NCBI GenBank assembly: GCA_964019695.1
Contig: OZ026531.1
Location: 10,134,593 to 10,198,592, forward strand
Direction of reading: 5' to 3'
Source of the DNA: Loripinus fragilis
Taxonomy: Eukaryota; Mollusca; Bivalvia; Lucinida; Lucinidae
Length of the DNA: 64,000 bases
Positions 20,650 to 31,690 of this stretch are shown piece after piece. The position numbers were made by a program, and so were the translations under genes. Below the pieces are notes generated by a model. That model was not told the origin of the DNA. It worked only from the letters and a program-made list of their open reading frames with translations, and ran no database searches. The number at the start of each line of letters is the position of its first letter. The first letter of the stretch is position 1.

Positions 20650-20865
20650 TGGGGCGGATCCAGGATTTCTGGAAAGGGTGCTCATATATATAAAGGTGTG
20701 GGGGTTCGCTTTGCTGATTTTCTCTCATTTTAATTTAAATATCCCATGAAAATGATATAATTTGGTCTCACTGAGACCAAATTATTTCATTTTCATAGGA
20801 TATTTAAAAACAGGGGGCGGGGAGGGGGGTTCAAGCGAACATCCTCTGGATCTGCTACTGCATCT
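20650..20865. mobile_element. Inverted-repeat element with GGATCCAG ends and 37-bp hairpin
   Basis: Ends GGCGGATCCAGGATTTCTGG and CATCCTCTGGATCTGC pair. The centre (20734-20770 and 20772-20808) is a near-perfect 37-base inverted repeat about TTTGGTCTCA. Ends resemble those at 34453 and 53869. Confidence 0.7.
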
Positions 20866-21290
20866 CATCTGGGTATGGACTCTTTTACTGGTTTCCCACA
20901 TACACACGTCTAAGTATTATTCCATTAGACAAGAAAGGGATGTTTTCTCATGTTATGTTTCCATCAGTCTTGCATCAAAACAGTAAATTACTGAAGAAGG
21001 TTGCTTTTTCTGTGGAATCATTTGTGATTCAATTGTCTTGATCAGGTAGATTAAACTTTGATGTTTCAGTTTTGGTTTGACAGGATAGTTGGCACACGAT
21101 CATTCCAAAAAAAGTTTTTGTTTTGGATAAACTGTTATTGTGAGGATATATAGCAGGTTTATTTCTTTTTTTTTGGTAACAACTACTTTATTTTTAATTT
21201 TATTATCCAAGTTTGTTAAAAATTAAAAAATTCCTTGAAAATGTTGATTAGAACGTAAAGTGAATAATGCAATAGACAGGTTTTTTTTTT
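20866..21290 (+). other. Intron 5 sequence, no feature
   Basis: AT-rich, with several T runs. No exon or repeat recognised. Confidence 0.35.
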
Positions 21291-21294
21291 ATAT

Positions 21295-21690
21295 ATATTT
21301 CTTGCACACTGGATAGGGACATCTGAGATTTTACCCTGGGTTAGAAAATCTTATCTTACCCATGCTATCTTACCCAGGCTGTCACGTGAGGGCTAAATAC
21401 ATTGGTTGCATTGGAGCTCTCGCACATGGTCGTCAAGTGACGTCATTGTTATGTCAAAGTGACGTCATCATGACATGTCCCATCTCGGCGTATTCAGGAA
21501 CTTCTGGGAGCCTTTTCTTAAGAACAAAATCTGGTATCTAGTGGTGAGCAAGAAAAAGAATCCATTATTCGGGTGAGAGTAGGATACAAAAATCTGACCC
21601 TCGGGATCACCGTTTGTCATCACTTGGCAAGCCTTGTGATGCCAAACGGGACGGATTTTTCTATTCTACCCACACACTCATGATAGATTC
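21295..21690. mobile_element. Partial copy of long inverted-repeat element (see 43425)
   Basis: Shares CTGAGATTTTACCCTGGG, TATCTTACCCAGGCTGTCA, GTCGTCAAGTGACGTCATTG and GTGGTGAGCAAGAAAAAGAA with the element at 43425-44290. One arm only is present. The CACTCATGATAGATTC end is shared. Confidence 0.7.
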
Positions 21691-21779
21691 TTATAATCTG
21701 TTTTATGTTTACCATGATTTTAAAAAACAATGTGCTCCTCATTCAACACTTTTTTTTTTATCTATCTCAAGTTTTTGCA

Positions 21780-21985
21780 TACTAGGTAATTTTTCATGCT
21801 AAATTTGTTGTGGTCTGTTGACTTTTTCAAAGTTACCTTTTCAAAAAATTCTTTCAGGAACACTATCAGTGTCAAAATTTTTTGATCCAGATTAGGACCA
21901 ATGTTCTGTCTCTCCTGATCTGGGCTCTAACTAGCAGACGACAAAAGTCCCTGCTAGAAAGGAAAGAGCTTAACATCAATATGGT
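21780..21985. repeat. Palindromic repeat fragment
   Basis: Contains TTTTGATCCAGATTAGGACC and AACTAGCAGACGACAAAAG, words of the GCAAACAG..GATCC family. Confidence 0.45.
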
Positions 21986-22670
21986 CAATCTCAGCTTCTG
22001 AGACGTTTTAAACCAGAACCACTGCCGGTTGAGCGTTTGGGTGCTCCTGGACATAAAACCACATGAACCCACCCGACACAGTACTAGTTACAGCCAAGGA
22101 ACCGCCACAAAAAAATCTGTTGGATGAGACTTTAAGCTGTGGCCCTGTCTTTCAAGACATTTTAAACCAGAACCACCGTGGGTTGGGCCTTCAGGTGCTC
22201 CCGGACATAAAATCACATAGGGAACCCGGTGGCTCAGTGGTAGAGTGCTTGACTCGAGACCCAGGGGCCATGGGTTCGAGCCTCACTGGCGTGACTGCTT
22301 TGTGGTCCTTGAGCAAGACACATTTATCCTAGCTTAGTACTGGTTCAACCCAGGAAGACCCATCCCTGTTTAACTGAAAGATTGTTGATGGGAGGTAAAG
22401 AATAAAATCAAACAAACAAACAAACAAACAAACAAACAAACAAGCAAAAAAACAAACCACATAAACCATAAACCCACCCGGCAAAGTGCTGATTACAGCC
22501 AAGGAACAGTCTCAAAAAAGTCTGTCGGATGAGACTATAAGCTGTGGCCCCGTCTTCTGAGACGTTTTAAACCACAACAACTGCCGGTTGAGCCTTCAGA
22601 TGCTCCCGGACATAAAATCATAAACCCACCGGGCTCATTACTGGCTACTGCCAAGGAATAGCCACAAAAA
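21985..22670 (+). repeat. ~200-bp tandem repeat (GTGCTCCCGGACATAAAA)
   Basis: Three units share AACCCACCCG, ACAGCCAAGGAAC, GATGAGACT..AAGCTGTGGCC, TTTTAAACCAGAAC and TGCTCCCGGACATAAAATCA. A SINE (22219-22450) splits the array between units. Confidence 0.75.
22219..22450 (+). mobile_element. SINE family A copy with long CAAA tail
   Basis: Full head (TGGCTCAGTGGTAGAGTGC, GGGTTCGAGCCTCACTGG), complete body, and a tail of about seven CAAA repeats at 22420-22443. Inserted in the GGACATAAAATCACATA part of the tandem repeat. Confidence 0.88.
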
Positions 22671-22929
22671 GTTAAACCATACAAAAAATGTAGAACAGCA
22701 CGAGATGATGTGCAGAGCACAGGTCAGCACAAGAACTGTATTAATTTTATTATTGATTATGCATTTTTGGAGTTATGACCCTTTGAAAATGGATGCATAG
22801 ATTAAACCATACTTTTGTGTCCTTCTTTTAACTTGAAAACCCTTTGAGGTCTTTCATAAATATTAAAAAAAAATGTAAACCATTTGCTCTGACATGCAGA
22901 GAGGAAGAAGGGTAATTCTGAAGAGGTTT

Positions 22930-23135
22930 TTATTATCATTACGTCTTTGCCTACTGGGTAATTTGCATGTTTTTTGTCGTCTGCTGATTATTTTCAATAT
23001 ATATTTCTATGAAAAGTTCTTTCAGAAATACCATCAGAGTGTCAAACAGTTTGGATCCAGATCAGTCCTGATATTTTGTCGGGCCTGATCTGGGTCCACA
23101 TTGTTTGCAAAGGTTATCAGCAGACGACTTGAGTA
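22930..23135. mobile_element. Palindromic MITE (GCAAACAG..GATCC family)
   Basis: A long palindrome centred on CCTGATATTTTGTCGGGCCT, with arms AGTTTGGATCCAGATCAGT and CTGGGTCCACATTGTTTGC, and outer GTCTGCTGATTATTT / AGGTTATCAGCAGACGAC. Confidence 0.75.
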
Positions 23136-23369
23136 GGCAAAGAGTGGGCACCATACTAATAATTAATGGCAGAGACGAAGTGTAATCTGGAGTCGATGGT
23201 CTGATGGTATAATCTTTCGTACATTTGCATTCTGCCAGAAAATTTTAAAAGTATTGTCATTTCTATTGTTTGAGGATTAAAGATTATCTTATTAAAATTG
23301 GCTGGCCTAAGGTTTTCTCACACCGGTAAATTGATGACTCTTGTTATTACACCCAAGCTTTTAAGCGGG

Positions 23370-23570
23370 TGACTTCCAGTGCCGTCTGCTGATAACCTTT
23401 GCAAACAGTTTGGAACAATATCAGGACCGAGGAAACTTCAGTCCTGATCTGGACCCAAACCATTTGACACTCTTATAGTGTTCCTTTAAGAATTTTTTCA
23501 GAAAGTAAATTTTGAAAAAGTCAGCAGACGACAACAAAAGCATGCAAAATTACCCAGCATGCAAAAAATT
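23370..23570. mobile_element. Palindromic MITE (GCAAACAG..GATCC family)
   Basis: CTGCTGATAACCTTTGCAAA and ATCTGGACCCAAACCATTTG arms, ending TTACCCAGCATGCAAAAAAT. Confidence 0.7.
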
Positions 23571-23637
23571 AACAGCTGATAGATATATTGGATGGGGACA
23601 GACATTGAAATTATTGTAAATAAATTTTCTTAAGATA

Positions 23638-23872
23638 TATGGGCCTCCTCGCAAGAAAACTTGACTGTTCAAGGCAAATAACAAAGGCGCAGACCAGCCT
23701 GCGCATCTGCACAGTCTGATCAGCACCTTTATTATTCAATATCTGGAGAGAATTTTATTCAAACTTTATACATGCAAAATTTTAGTATTCTAGCTGTTCT
23801 CTGTAGCTGACTAGACTGGCTTGAGTCTTGGTTGGAAATCCTGAAGACAGTTTTTCTTGTGTATTACATATT
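23638..23872. mobile_element. MITE, family 2
   Basis: GGGCCTCCTCGCAAGAAAAC at the left and CTGAAGACAGTTTTTCTTGT at the right, with internal GCGCAGACCAGCCTGCGC. A diverged relative of 9413-9651. Confidence 0.65.
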
Positions 23873-23999
23873 ATGTGAAATCTTTTAAGTAAATGGTACT
23901 TTTCACAGATGAACAGAAAAACCCAACTTAAAAAAAACAAAAAAGTTTTTTGGCTTTGCTAAGATATAGTGAAAAGCAATAAGATTGCAAATTTGAAAG

Positions 24000-24160
24000 T
24001 TTAGTCATTTTACTTTCTATGACTGGAATAATTTTGGAGCTGATCAGACTACATGGATGCACAGTCTGGTCTGTGCCTTTGTTCTCATGCAACAAAATTA
24101 GGTTTTCTCATGAGGAATGAATTTGATTTTTGGATGGTTCATGGAATCCCATACATATAA
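24000..24160. repeat. Diverged repeat, family 2-like
   Basis: CACAGTCTGGTCTGTGCCTT and GGTTTTCTCATGAGG recall family 2; the following GGATGGTTCATGGAATCC recalls the hairpins at 39590-39915. Confidence 0.4.
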
Positions 24161-24402
24161 AGGCTGGCTCATCAGTTATAAATTATTTCTGTTATCTTTT
24201 AAACAAATGAAAGCTTATGCAAACTTTTGAAATTTTAAACAAGACTAAGTCATTATCATGCTTAACCCAGTAAATACTTTTTTAATCAAAGTAGATCAAA
24301 ATCACCTGGCGTATGAGAAGTCAGCTGATCAAGATCCACACTGTTTTTACTCACTTGTTTACTGGAGTAAATTGGATAAAAACAAGGAAGCAGAGCAGTA
24401 AA

Positions 24403-25485
24403 TTAACCCATTCCTTTGGACACTTATTAACCCATTCCTTTGGACACTTATTAACCCATTTCTTTGGACACTTATTAACCCATTTCTTTGTATACTTTTT
24501 AATCCATTTCTTTGGACACTTATTAACCCATTCCTTTGGACACTTATTAACCCATTCCTATGGACACTTATTAACCCATTTCTTTGTATACTTATTAACC
24601 CATTCCTTTGGACACTTATTAACCCATTTCTTTGGACACTTATTAACCCATTCCTATGGACACTTATTAACCCATTCCTATGGACACTTATTAACCCATT
24701 TCTTTGTATACTTATTAACCCATTCCTTTGGACACTTATTAACCAATTTCTTTGGACACTTATTAACCCATTTTTTGGACACTTATTAACCCATTCCTTT
24801 GGACACTTATTAACCCATTTCTTTGGACACTTATTGACCCATTCCTTTGGACACTTATTAACCCATTCCTTTGGACACTTATTAACCCAATTCTTTTGGA
24901 CACTTATTAACCCATTCCTTTGGACACTTATCAACTCATTTCTTTGGACACTTATTAACCCATTTCTTTTTATACTTATTAACCCATTCCTTTGGACACT
25001 TATTAACCCATTTCTTTGGACATTTATTAACCCATTCCTTTGGACACTTATTAACCCATTTCTTTGCATACTTATTAATCCATTCCTTTGGACACTTATT
25101 AACCCATTTCTTTGGACACTTATTAACCCATTCCTATGGACACTTATTAACCCATTCCTTTGGACACTTATTAACCCATTCCTTTGGACACTTATTAACC
25201 CATTCCTTTGGACACTTATTAACCCATTTCTTTGGACACTTATTAACCCATTCCTTTGGACACTTATTAACCCATTTCTTTGGACACTTATTAACCCATT
25301 CCTATGGACACTTATTAAACCATTCCTTTGGACACTTATTAACCCATTCCTTTGGACACTTATTAACCCATTTCTTTGGACACTTATTAACCCATTCCTA
25401 TGGACACTTATTAACCCATTCCTTTGGACACTTATTAACCCATTTTTTGACACTTTTTAACCCAATCCTTTGGACACTTTTGCAA
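24403..25485. repeat. 24-bp minisatellite, ~45 units
   Basis: A run of the unit CTTATTAACCCATTCCTTTG+GACA, 24 bases. Being a multiple of three, it leaves long frames open on both strands: a 364-codon frame on the minus strand repeating NGLISVQR, and 158- and 208-codon frames on the plus strand repeating FGHLLTHS or LWTLINPF. Variants TTCCTATGG and TTTCTTTGTATAC are scattered, suggesting unit conversion. No start, splice site or codon bias supports a gene. Confidence 0.9.
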
Positions 25486-26810
25486 ACAGAATGGCCCAGT
25501 TTGTTAATAGAAATATGGTTAAATATGATCCTACACAGGTTGACCTGACAAGTAATTTCTTTGTTCAATGTAAAAACATGAAAGTTTATTAATATAATTA
25601 TTCATAGTGGGTGGATTTTAGCATGAATATTCATGAAGGAAGTTAAGGGTTAAATTGATCATATTTAAGATATTTCCATTTTCTGATGGGTTTGGCTCAA
25701 ATTAAAATTATTTTTTAAACAAAAGGTTTCAACATGGTTAGAGCTGAGGATACTTCATTCAGTTTTGCCAATCTGAGTGTAAGAGGATCAATCCTTGGAA
25801 ATTTTAAAATTTGCAGCAGCTTAAGATGACATTTTCAAGTTATGTCCTTTTAAAATACAAATAAGGTTTCATATTAAATGTGAAATTCACTTGTAATATC
25901 AAACCTTATTTTCTACTAATATTAAAGAGACTCAGTCTGCAACTATGAACATTTTTTGAAATTTTTTATTTTCTTTTTAAATCATTTGTAACAGTTGAAT
26001 TAAGTTATGTTTCCACAATAAATCTGTTCACTAGAGCTGAAAACTGCACGGAAAAATGAATTATCTTATCAAACAGGTGTGTTTTTCTCGTGTTGGTAAT
26101 TATTTGCGTCCCTCCAATAATTATATAGACAGTTAATTTTAACAATAATGCTGTTGTTTCGATACTGATAATTTGTTAAGATTTACGAAATTGGTAAAAT
26201 GTATAACTGAATTTTAGTTTTTTACTGTGTTCTTGAAAAATAGAAACATTAGTTCTAAAATTAAAAGATCAAAAGTTACAGACTATGCAGCTTTAAGAAA
26301 GATATCACAAAATTTGAGGTTTGCCACTTTGATTAGAATCAGATGGTGAGATAAATCTCTATCAGTAAGTATTAAACCTAGGTATACCAATTTAGGCTGA
26401 GGAAAACTTTTGGTTGGATTTCATTAAAAATGACATTTTAAACATTTTCCCAACATTGGACCTGTTGACTTTTGATATACTAAGATCATTTGATGTGTAG
26501 AATATTGTAATGAGGATGACATAATTTTGCATAAATTTATTGCAGAGTTATTGCTCCTGATTCACTCATACCTTGTTACCAATCTGTAACAGCTACAGTC
26601 CTAAAACTTTGTATTAGCTAATATTCTAACACACCTCGCCTATAGAGCCAACGGTACGTTGTTTTTACGCTTGAAAGACGTTACAATTACATGTAAACGT
26701 ATGCGACGTAGTCTAAGTATTGGCGGGAGTTCTTCAGTGCAATGGCGGAAAGTTGGAAGAAGCTGAAGACTTCGAATGTGTTTTCGTCATTTATTGTGTG
26801 TTAGAATCAA
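25486..26810 (+). other. Intron 5 sequence, mostly unremarkable
   Basis: AT-rich, long and without recognisable exon. Bases 26090-26125 hold TATTTGCGTCCCTCCAATAA, which occurs as its reverse complement at 38712-38757, just upstream of the minus-strand exon at 38611; an ATGGCGGAAAGTTGG near 26741 likewise resembles that exon's start. Confidence 0.4.
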
Positions 26811-26985
26811 AATAGATCAGCTACAGTGTGTGAATTCTTGAGTAATAATTCACTGTTTGTCGGTCAGTTGTACGAAGATAAATCACTCACGCTGCGCGCT
26901 CGTGATTTGATCTTCTTTACAACTGACCTCCAAACAGTGAATTATTACTCAACAATTCACTGCTGGAGCTGATCTATTTCTTAAA
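26811..26985. repeat. Long inverted repeat (hairpin, ~75-bp arms)
   Basis: Arms ATAGATCAGCTACAG / GGAGCTGATCTATTT at the outside and TAATAATTCACTGTTTG / CAAACAGTGAATTATTA inside, around a GCTGCGCGCTCGTGA loop. It looks like a small foldback element. Confidence 0.75.
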
Positions 26986-27029
26986 TATATAATAAGTGGA
27001 TCACCTGGCTGCAAGAATATAAAACTTTT

Positions 27030-27205
27030 GTCATGCTCAACTGATTTAGCATAGAATTTCAACTATTCATAAAAACATAACAATTTTCCCTTGCTTAATA
27101 CATTCGGATGGTGTATTTATCCTGCTGATAAATGTTTATTTGCCAACAATACTGTTGGCATTTTAACATTTATAAGTAGGATAAATTGCATGCTCAGTTG
27201 AGATG
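27030..27205. mobile_element. Palindromic MITE, family 6
   Basis: ATGCTCAACTGA at the left and CATGCTCAGTTGAG at the right, with central AATACTGTTGGCATTTTAAC. Confidence 0.65.
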
Positions 27206-27346
27206 TATACCTTGCGGCCTGATTAAATATCTTTTCAAAGAATGGGGCTTGTTTTTAAAAAGAGCATTATCCTTACGGACAAACGTAAGGTTGGGAGCAA
27301 AGTGCTTCACAAACACAATTTCTAGTTGTTTCAATTTCTTTTTCAG

Positions 27347-27416
27347 TTCTGTTTCTGTGGTGAACTATCTTCCTGTAGATAATCTTCGGAGACTCATTCA
27401 TACAGCTTTTAAGAAG
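27347..27416 (+). CDS. WD40 protein exon 6
   Basis: A 70-nt exon between CTTTTTCAG and GTTAAGG. One base completes the codon left by exon 5 (TG|T, Cys); then 23 codons include SVSVVNYLPVDNLRRLIHTA and end KK in phase 0, joining exon 7 (DDGRELPVNF). The H-V-C-S-V..NYLP..NL pattern follows the RGDILIGYG stretch as in WDR97-type proteins. The donor GTTAAG is weaker than its neighbours; the reading frame stays open past it to a TAG, so the exact end is an inference from phase. Confidence 0.68.
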
Positions 27417-27554
27417 GTTAAGGAAAAAAGAAATAGTGATTTGTCCAAAAATTAGAAATTCTAATTAACAGTATATATTAGCAAGATATGGTTAGATAAC
27501 CAGATTACACCCTAGATGACAGTTCAATAGCCAAAAACCATATACAGTATGCAA

Positions 27555-27677
27555 CTATTTCATACCTTTCCGTGCAACAGTCAAAACTATCACCCCGGGG
27601 TGCATCGGGTCATCCACAGCAATGAGGGCGTGATATTTTTGATTGTTGCACAGAAAGGTGTGAAATAGTTGTTTTAT
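27555..27677. repeat. Inverted repeat, ~44-bp arms
   Basis: CAACTATTTCATACCTTTCC and its partner GGTGTGAAATAGTTG flank a short loop with CACCCCGGGGTGCATCGGG. Confidence 0.7.
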
Positions 27678-27896
27678 TGCCCAACTCAGAACTTACAAAG
27701 GGTAACAATAAGCACAATGCTAATGCGAGTATACGACAGAAGGCCTTGGTGGGAGGGCTCTTCAAACTCCCAATAACTTCATTGTTTGTGTTCAGAAACA
27801 TAAAGTGTGGGTACTCTTTTTCTTAGTTAGAATGAGCGGAAACCTTTGAAACCAAAATTGAACAGATTAGGCAGAATTTTCTGTTTTTCTCATACA
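27678..27896 (+). other. Intron 6 sequence, no feature
   Basis: No recognisable exon. The open frame on the minus strand at 27610-27801 is not supported. Confidence 0.35.
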
Positions 27897-28062
27897 GCGT
27901 AGAGAGCGCAGTGGCTCAGTGGTAAAATGCTTCAGTGTTGCGGATTTTAGCCCCAACGGGGTCACTGCATTGTCACATTAATCCTTGCTTAGTACTTGGT
28001 CAATCCCGACATAACTGAAAAGTTGTTAACTGGGACATAAAGAATCAAATCGAACAAAACTT
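27897..28062 (+). mobile_element. SINE family A, internally deleted
   Basis: GAGCGCAGTGGCTCAGTGGT then a shortened middle, GGTCACTGCATTGTC, TCCTTGCTTAGTAC and the AATCAAATCGAACAAAAC tail. Confidence 0.75.
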
Positions 28063-28840
28063 TCCTATAGTGCGACGCTGCTAAGTAATACCTTTGACGT
28101 CATCAGTGTTCAGTGCGCCACATGACTGTGCAACAGTAAAAAATGTTGCTTGTGCAACAGTTCATCGAAACGGCATCAAACTGGTAGAGATCGACAATTT
28201 GATAAAACAGTAAAAATGCTTAATTACTCTCAATATAGTACATTGGGTAATAATGAAAACTCTTTATACTGACACCCTTTATAACAGCAATTTTTTTTTT
28301 GCATGATTGGAATTTCCACAAATGTATGATTTTAAATTGAATTTGATTGCATTACAACAGAAATTCAGTTAACATCAAATTATTTGGGGACAAACACCTT
28401 TGTTATAAAGACAGTTGACTGTATATTTTTGTCATCTTCTATACATGTTAGAAATCTTAATTTAAACTCTTACAAATAAATCACCAATCAGGTATGCTAT
28501 ATTATTTTATACAGAAATGTGATATAAAATAAATGTTTTCTATCGGTGGTCTACTAAAATAACTAGACCACAAATCATACATACATACATGTCAAAATCA
28601 TATGAACATGACTAAATGTAAAGGCTTCTAGGTTGTCGTGGACAATGATCCCCTGGAACTAGTCCAAGATATATGTTTCAGGAATTTACTAATTTAATGC
28701 TCTAGTATTTGTCATATCTCTTAGAAATATATCTGCTAAATATGAGTATTTTTCATCTGACAAAATCAATATCATTTATACAATCATTAATGAGAATTAA
28801 CAATGGAATTCAGGCTTTAGTTAACAGTCCGTTACAGAAA
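28063..28840 (+). other. Intron 6 sequence, no feature
   Basis: AT-rich. No exon found; a few CATACATACAT words at 28577-28590. Confidence 0.35.
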
Positions 28841-28985
28841 AATATTTTTTCTTATTTCTCAACCTGTTAACCTCTCCATGAGATGGTTCTTTTGAGCACC
28901 CTAAACATATGTTAAAAATTATGGGTAAGAAAATATTTACAAGTAACTGTTTACGCTGAACATACTTGTTTATCTAAAGCTGTTG
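28840..28985. mobile_element. Palindromic MITE, family 1
   Basis: TTTTTTCTTATTTCTCAACC at the left, ATGAGATGGTTCTTTTGAG core and ATGGGTAAGAAAATATTTAC at the right. Ends about 30 bases before exon 7's acceptor. Confidence 0.65.
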
Positions 28986-29015
28986 AATTGTAATATTTAC
29001 ATTGTAATGTTTCAG

Positions 29016-29065
29016 GATGATGGGCGAGAGTTGCCGGTAAACTTTGACCACAGTGTAACACCAAG
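29016..29065 (+). CDS. WD40 protein exon 7
   Basis: A 50-nt exon between AATGTTTCAG and GTATGTC. It reads DDGRELPVNFDHSVTP and passes AG to exon 8, whose first base completes Arg (TPR|LDLDK). Phase fits exon 6 and exon 8. Confidence 0.78.
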
Positions 29066-29129
29066 GTATGTCAACTCCTTCCCCCTCCCCCCATTTGCAA
29101 TAAATTGTTTCCATGGATATTGTTGTGTT

Positions 29130-29417
29130 AGCTTGATTATTCTATGATTTGAGTTCTGTGGACAGTTGTCCCCTTTTTACTAAAGTAGGCATTACTATTG
29201 GCATAATTTAATAGGCCAGCATATAAGATTTTGATACTTATGTCATTGTAGAGCAATGAATGCTCAGACCAGCCTACACCAATGGGCAGATTTGCCAGAG
29301 CTCTCCATGCTGGCATATGCAAAGTATTCATGTAGATGAAGCCTCGGACCAAAATTTAGACCTCTAGCCCCACTGTATATGTAAGACACCCTTTGTATAC
29401 TTGTGACACTTGTGAAC
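29130..29417 (+). other. Intron 7 sequence, no feature
   Basis: Intronic. The open frames on the minus strand here overlap SINE B and have no domain. Confidence 0.35.
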
Positions 29418-29720
29418 TGGACCTGGCCCCATACCACAATTGGAAGCGAGTCTGACTGCAGACCCAGGGGTCGCAAGTTTGATCCCGGGCCAGATCTCAT
29501 ACTTTCGTGGAGATTGATCATGAAATAATTTCTGTGGTTATTCTCCTCCTTCCGCTGATTCAAGAAGAGTTGTTGTCAGTTACAAGTGAAAGTAAATGCA
29601 CTAAGTACTGGTTAACCACTAGTCAAGTTTGCCCTGGAAAAAGTGTAGTTATATGTGAACTGACCATCTTGATATGACCATAGCTGTTAACTGGGACATA
29701 AAGCCTCTAACCAAACAAAT
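29418..29720 (+). mobile_element. SINE family B copy 2
   Basis: Body TGGAGATTGATCATGAAATA, CTCCTCCTTCCGCTGATTCA and GTCAGTTACAAGTGAAAGTA match SINE B at 8133-8397; the tail AAAGCCTCTAACCAAACAAA resembles the SINE A tail. Head degraded. Confidence 0.65.
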
Positions 29721-29725
29721 TAAAA

Positions 29726-29964
29726 TGAGCCGGGACATCAGATTTCCAACAATGTGGTATGTGCGACCAGCAAAGGCTCAGACCAGCCTGTGCATACGCG
29801 CAGACTGATCAGAGCCTTTGCTAGTCGATGGAATATTCTAGGAGTGTTAAGCTACTAATTGAAAATCTTTTGGAGTTTCTAAGATTAACATGAGGCTGCA
29901 CAGGCTCGTCTGAGTCTATTCATGTCAAAATGCGACATTGTTGGAAATCTCATGCCACGGCTCA
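29726..29964 (+). mobile_element. MITE family 4, copy a (29 bp before exon 8)
   Basis: A 239-bp element with ends TGAGCC and GGCTCA. Inverted inner termini GATTTCCAACAATGTGG and CGACATTGTTGGAAATC are long and near-exact. The middle holds ACCAGCAAAGGCTCAGACC. The same element, same orientation, lies at 40925 and 42929, each just before the next exon. Confidence 0.85.
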
Positions 29965-29993
29965 AATCTCAAGAATTGCCCCATATATTCCAG

Positions 29994-30247
29994 GTTGGAC
30001 CTTGATAAGATTAGAAAATACCCAGTTGACATCTTAGAGAGAAGAAAACAGAAAATAGAAGAAGAGGTTATAGAGAAACTCAAGAAGGCCACTGAAAAAG
30101 TGTCTGCCGAGAAATTTGTTATTTTTGTCGACGGAGGTACAACACGAGTCATAAGGAAGGATTTTGCCGATCGTCTTGTGAATTGGGCGAAGGGAAAAAA
30201 TAAATTCAAGTTAGGAATTAAATCAGTGGCTCAGTCCTCAGCTACAG
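29994..30247 (+). CDS. WD40 protein exon 8
   Basis: A 254-nt exon between TATTCCAG and GTGGGTA. After completing Arg from exon 7 it reads LDLDKIRKYPVDILERRKQK, then a charged helical stretch (EEEVIEKLKKATEKVSAEKF) and VIFVDGGTTRVIRKDF. It looks like a coiled-coil linker followed by a small globular segment. It ends KSVAQSSAT plus one base, carried to exon 9 (D). The first part overlaps a short ORF starting in the MITE just upstream, which is not a real start. Confidence 0.82.
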
Positions 30248-30268
30248 GTGGGTAAACACATTACAACT

Positions 30269-30525
30269 CAGGGGACAAAAATATTTCAGTATTGCACTTG
30301 TCCTGCAGGACGAGTGACTAACAATTTTCACTCATCCTGCAAACACATGCACTTGTCCTTTAAAAGCGTATGCAATAAAGAACATCAGGGAGTAATATGA
30401 CTTCCTTGAGTAATTCTTCCCAAAGCACTCCTCCTGTAGGACGAATGCTTTGGGGAGAAGTACTCGTCCTTTCTAGATTTCACTCGTAATTACGAGCAGA
30501 CGTCGAGTGGAATTTTTGTCCACTG
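30269..30525. mobile_element. MITE family 7, copy a (21 bp after exon 8 donor)
   Basis: CAGGGGACAAAAATATT at the left and TTTTTGTCCACTG at the right are inverted ends. Inner inverted arms TGCAGGACGAGTGAC and CTGTAGGACGAATGC recur. Copies at 38916 and 57821. Confidence 0.8.
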
Positions 30526-30544
30526 CAACTTTTCTGCAAAGTAG

Positions 30545-30720
30545 AACATTCCATTCTTAACTCTTTGCATGATGGGTAATTTATCATGCTTTTGTTGTTG
30601 TCTGCTGACTTTTTTCAAACTTCACTTTTTCGAAAAATTCTTTCAAGAACACTATAAGAGTGTACAAAGGTTTGGATCCAAATCAGGACCGACCTTGTTG
30701 GGATGTTGCAGATGTTCAAT
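30545..30720. mobile_element. Palindromic MITE (GCAAACAG..GATCC family), partial
   Basis: CATGATGGGTAATTTATCAT, TTGTTGTCTGCTGACTTTTT and GGTTTGGATCCAAATCAGG are present; the other arm is missing. Confidence 0.6.
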
Positions 30721-31065
30721 TGCCTGAGCTTATTATTCCCAAAGGACTCTGAAATGAGCTTGTCATGCGTTGGCATGTGAAGGTAGCATGCTATATAGCA
30801 ATGAAACAAACGAGAAACTTTAATTTTTAATGATATTACTGATGTTTGTGAGGCTTTCTTTAATTACATAGCTATATTAGCAGAATCAATGCAAAAACAT
30901 TTTGTCATTCTATTGATTTCTGTACTTTATACTGTCAGATATTTTATCATCCCACCTTATTATACCGTAAATGTTCTAAAGTTTCTAACACTTTGCTGAT
31001 GCTCTTTCTGTTGTTGGTTATTAGGGCTATAAAATATTAGAATTGGTATTTATTGTAATATTATT
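30721..31065 (+). other. Intron 8 sequence, no feature
   Basis: AT-rich intronic sequence. Confidence 0.35.
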
Positions 31066-31069
31066 AGGG

Positions 31070-31430
31070 CTGGAAGACGCAAAATTTGACCAAACTGGCA
31101 CATATATATATCAATAGGAGTGCCTTAATAAATGATTAGATTTGGGTGACCTTGACTTAATTTTCAATGTCACCAGGGTCATATAACTCTATGAAAAAGC
31201 TTTGACTGGGCTCTATTTTCTGAACCAATGTCCAAATTTAGACCAAACAGGCACATATACATCATTTTGAGTAGCTAAATAAACCAGTAGATTTTTGGTG
31301 GCCTTGACCTAGTTTTCAAGGTCACCATGGTCATATAACCATGAAAAAGCCTGGTCTGCACTCTATTTTCTGGCCAGATTTTGACCAAACTGACACAAAT
31401 ACATCATGGGGGTGCATTTTGTATTTGTAT
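31070..31430 (+). repeat. Diverged ~125-bp tandem repeat (GACCTTGACTTAATTTTCAA)
   Basis: Three units share TGACCAAACTGGCACA, GGTGACCTTGAC and TCACC.GGTCATATAAC. Related to 8690-9240. Confidence 0.6.
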
Positions 31431-31524
31431 AGCAAATCTGAATTAACACTACATATTCCAGCGAATGAAAAAGTTTGCAACAACAAGCTATAAACAATGA
31501 TTTAAATTAACAATTTTTCTGCCA

Positions 31525-31690
31525 GTGTCATCTGCCAACAACCTTTGCTAGTAGTTGGACTTTGATCAGACTCCACAAAACAGTGGGTCTGATCTGGATC
31601 CAAATGTTCTACACTCTATAGAGTATAGAACTTTCAAAGAAATTTTTGAAAAAGTTGATTGTCAAAAATTTTGCAGCATGCAAAAGTGTT
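31525..31690. mobile_element. Palindromic MITE (GCAAACAG..GATCC family), diverged
   Basis: GCCAGTGTCATCTGCCAACA, GATCTGGATCCAAATGTTC and CAGCATGCAAAAGTGTTAA. Confidence 0.6.

Noticed and set aside
24359..25460. 364-codon minus-strand and 208-codon plus-strand frames
   Set aside because: Products of a 24-bp minisatellite, open on both strands, without start context or splice sites.
24403..25485. CRISPR-like periodic array
   Set aside because: No spacers; the units are contiguous and the genome is eukaryotic.
29925..30209. 94-codon minus-strand frame
   Set aside because: Antisense of exon 8, whose plus-strand frame fits its neighbours in phase.
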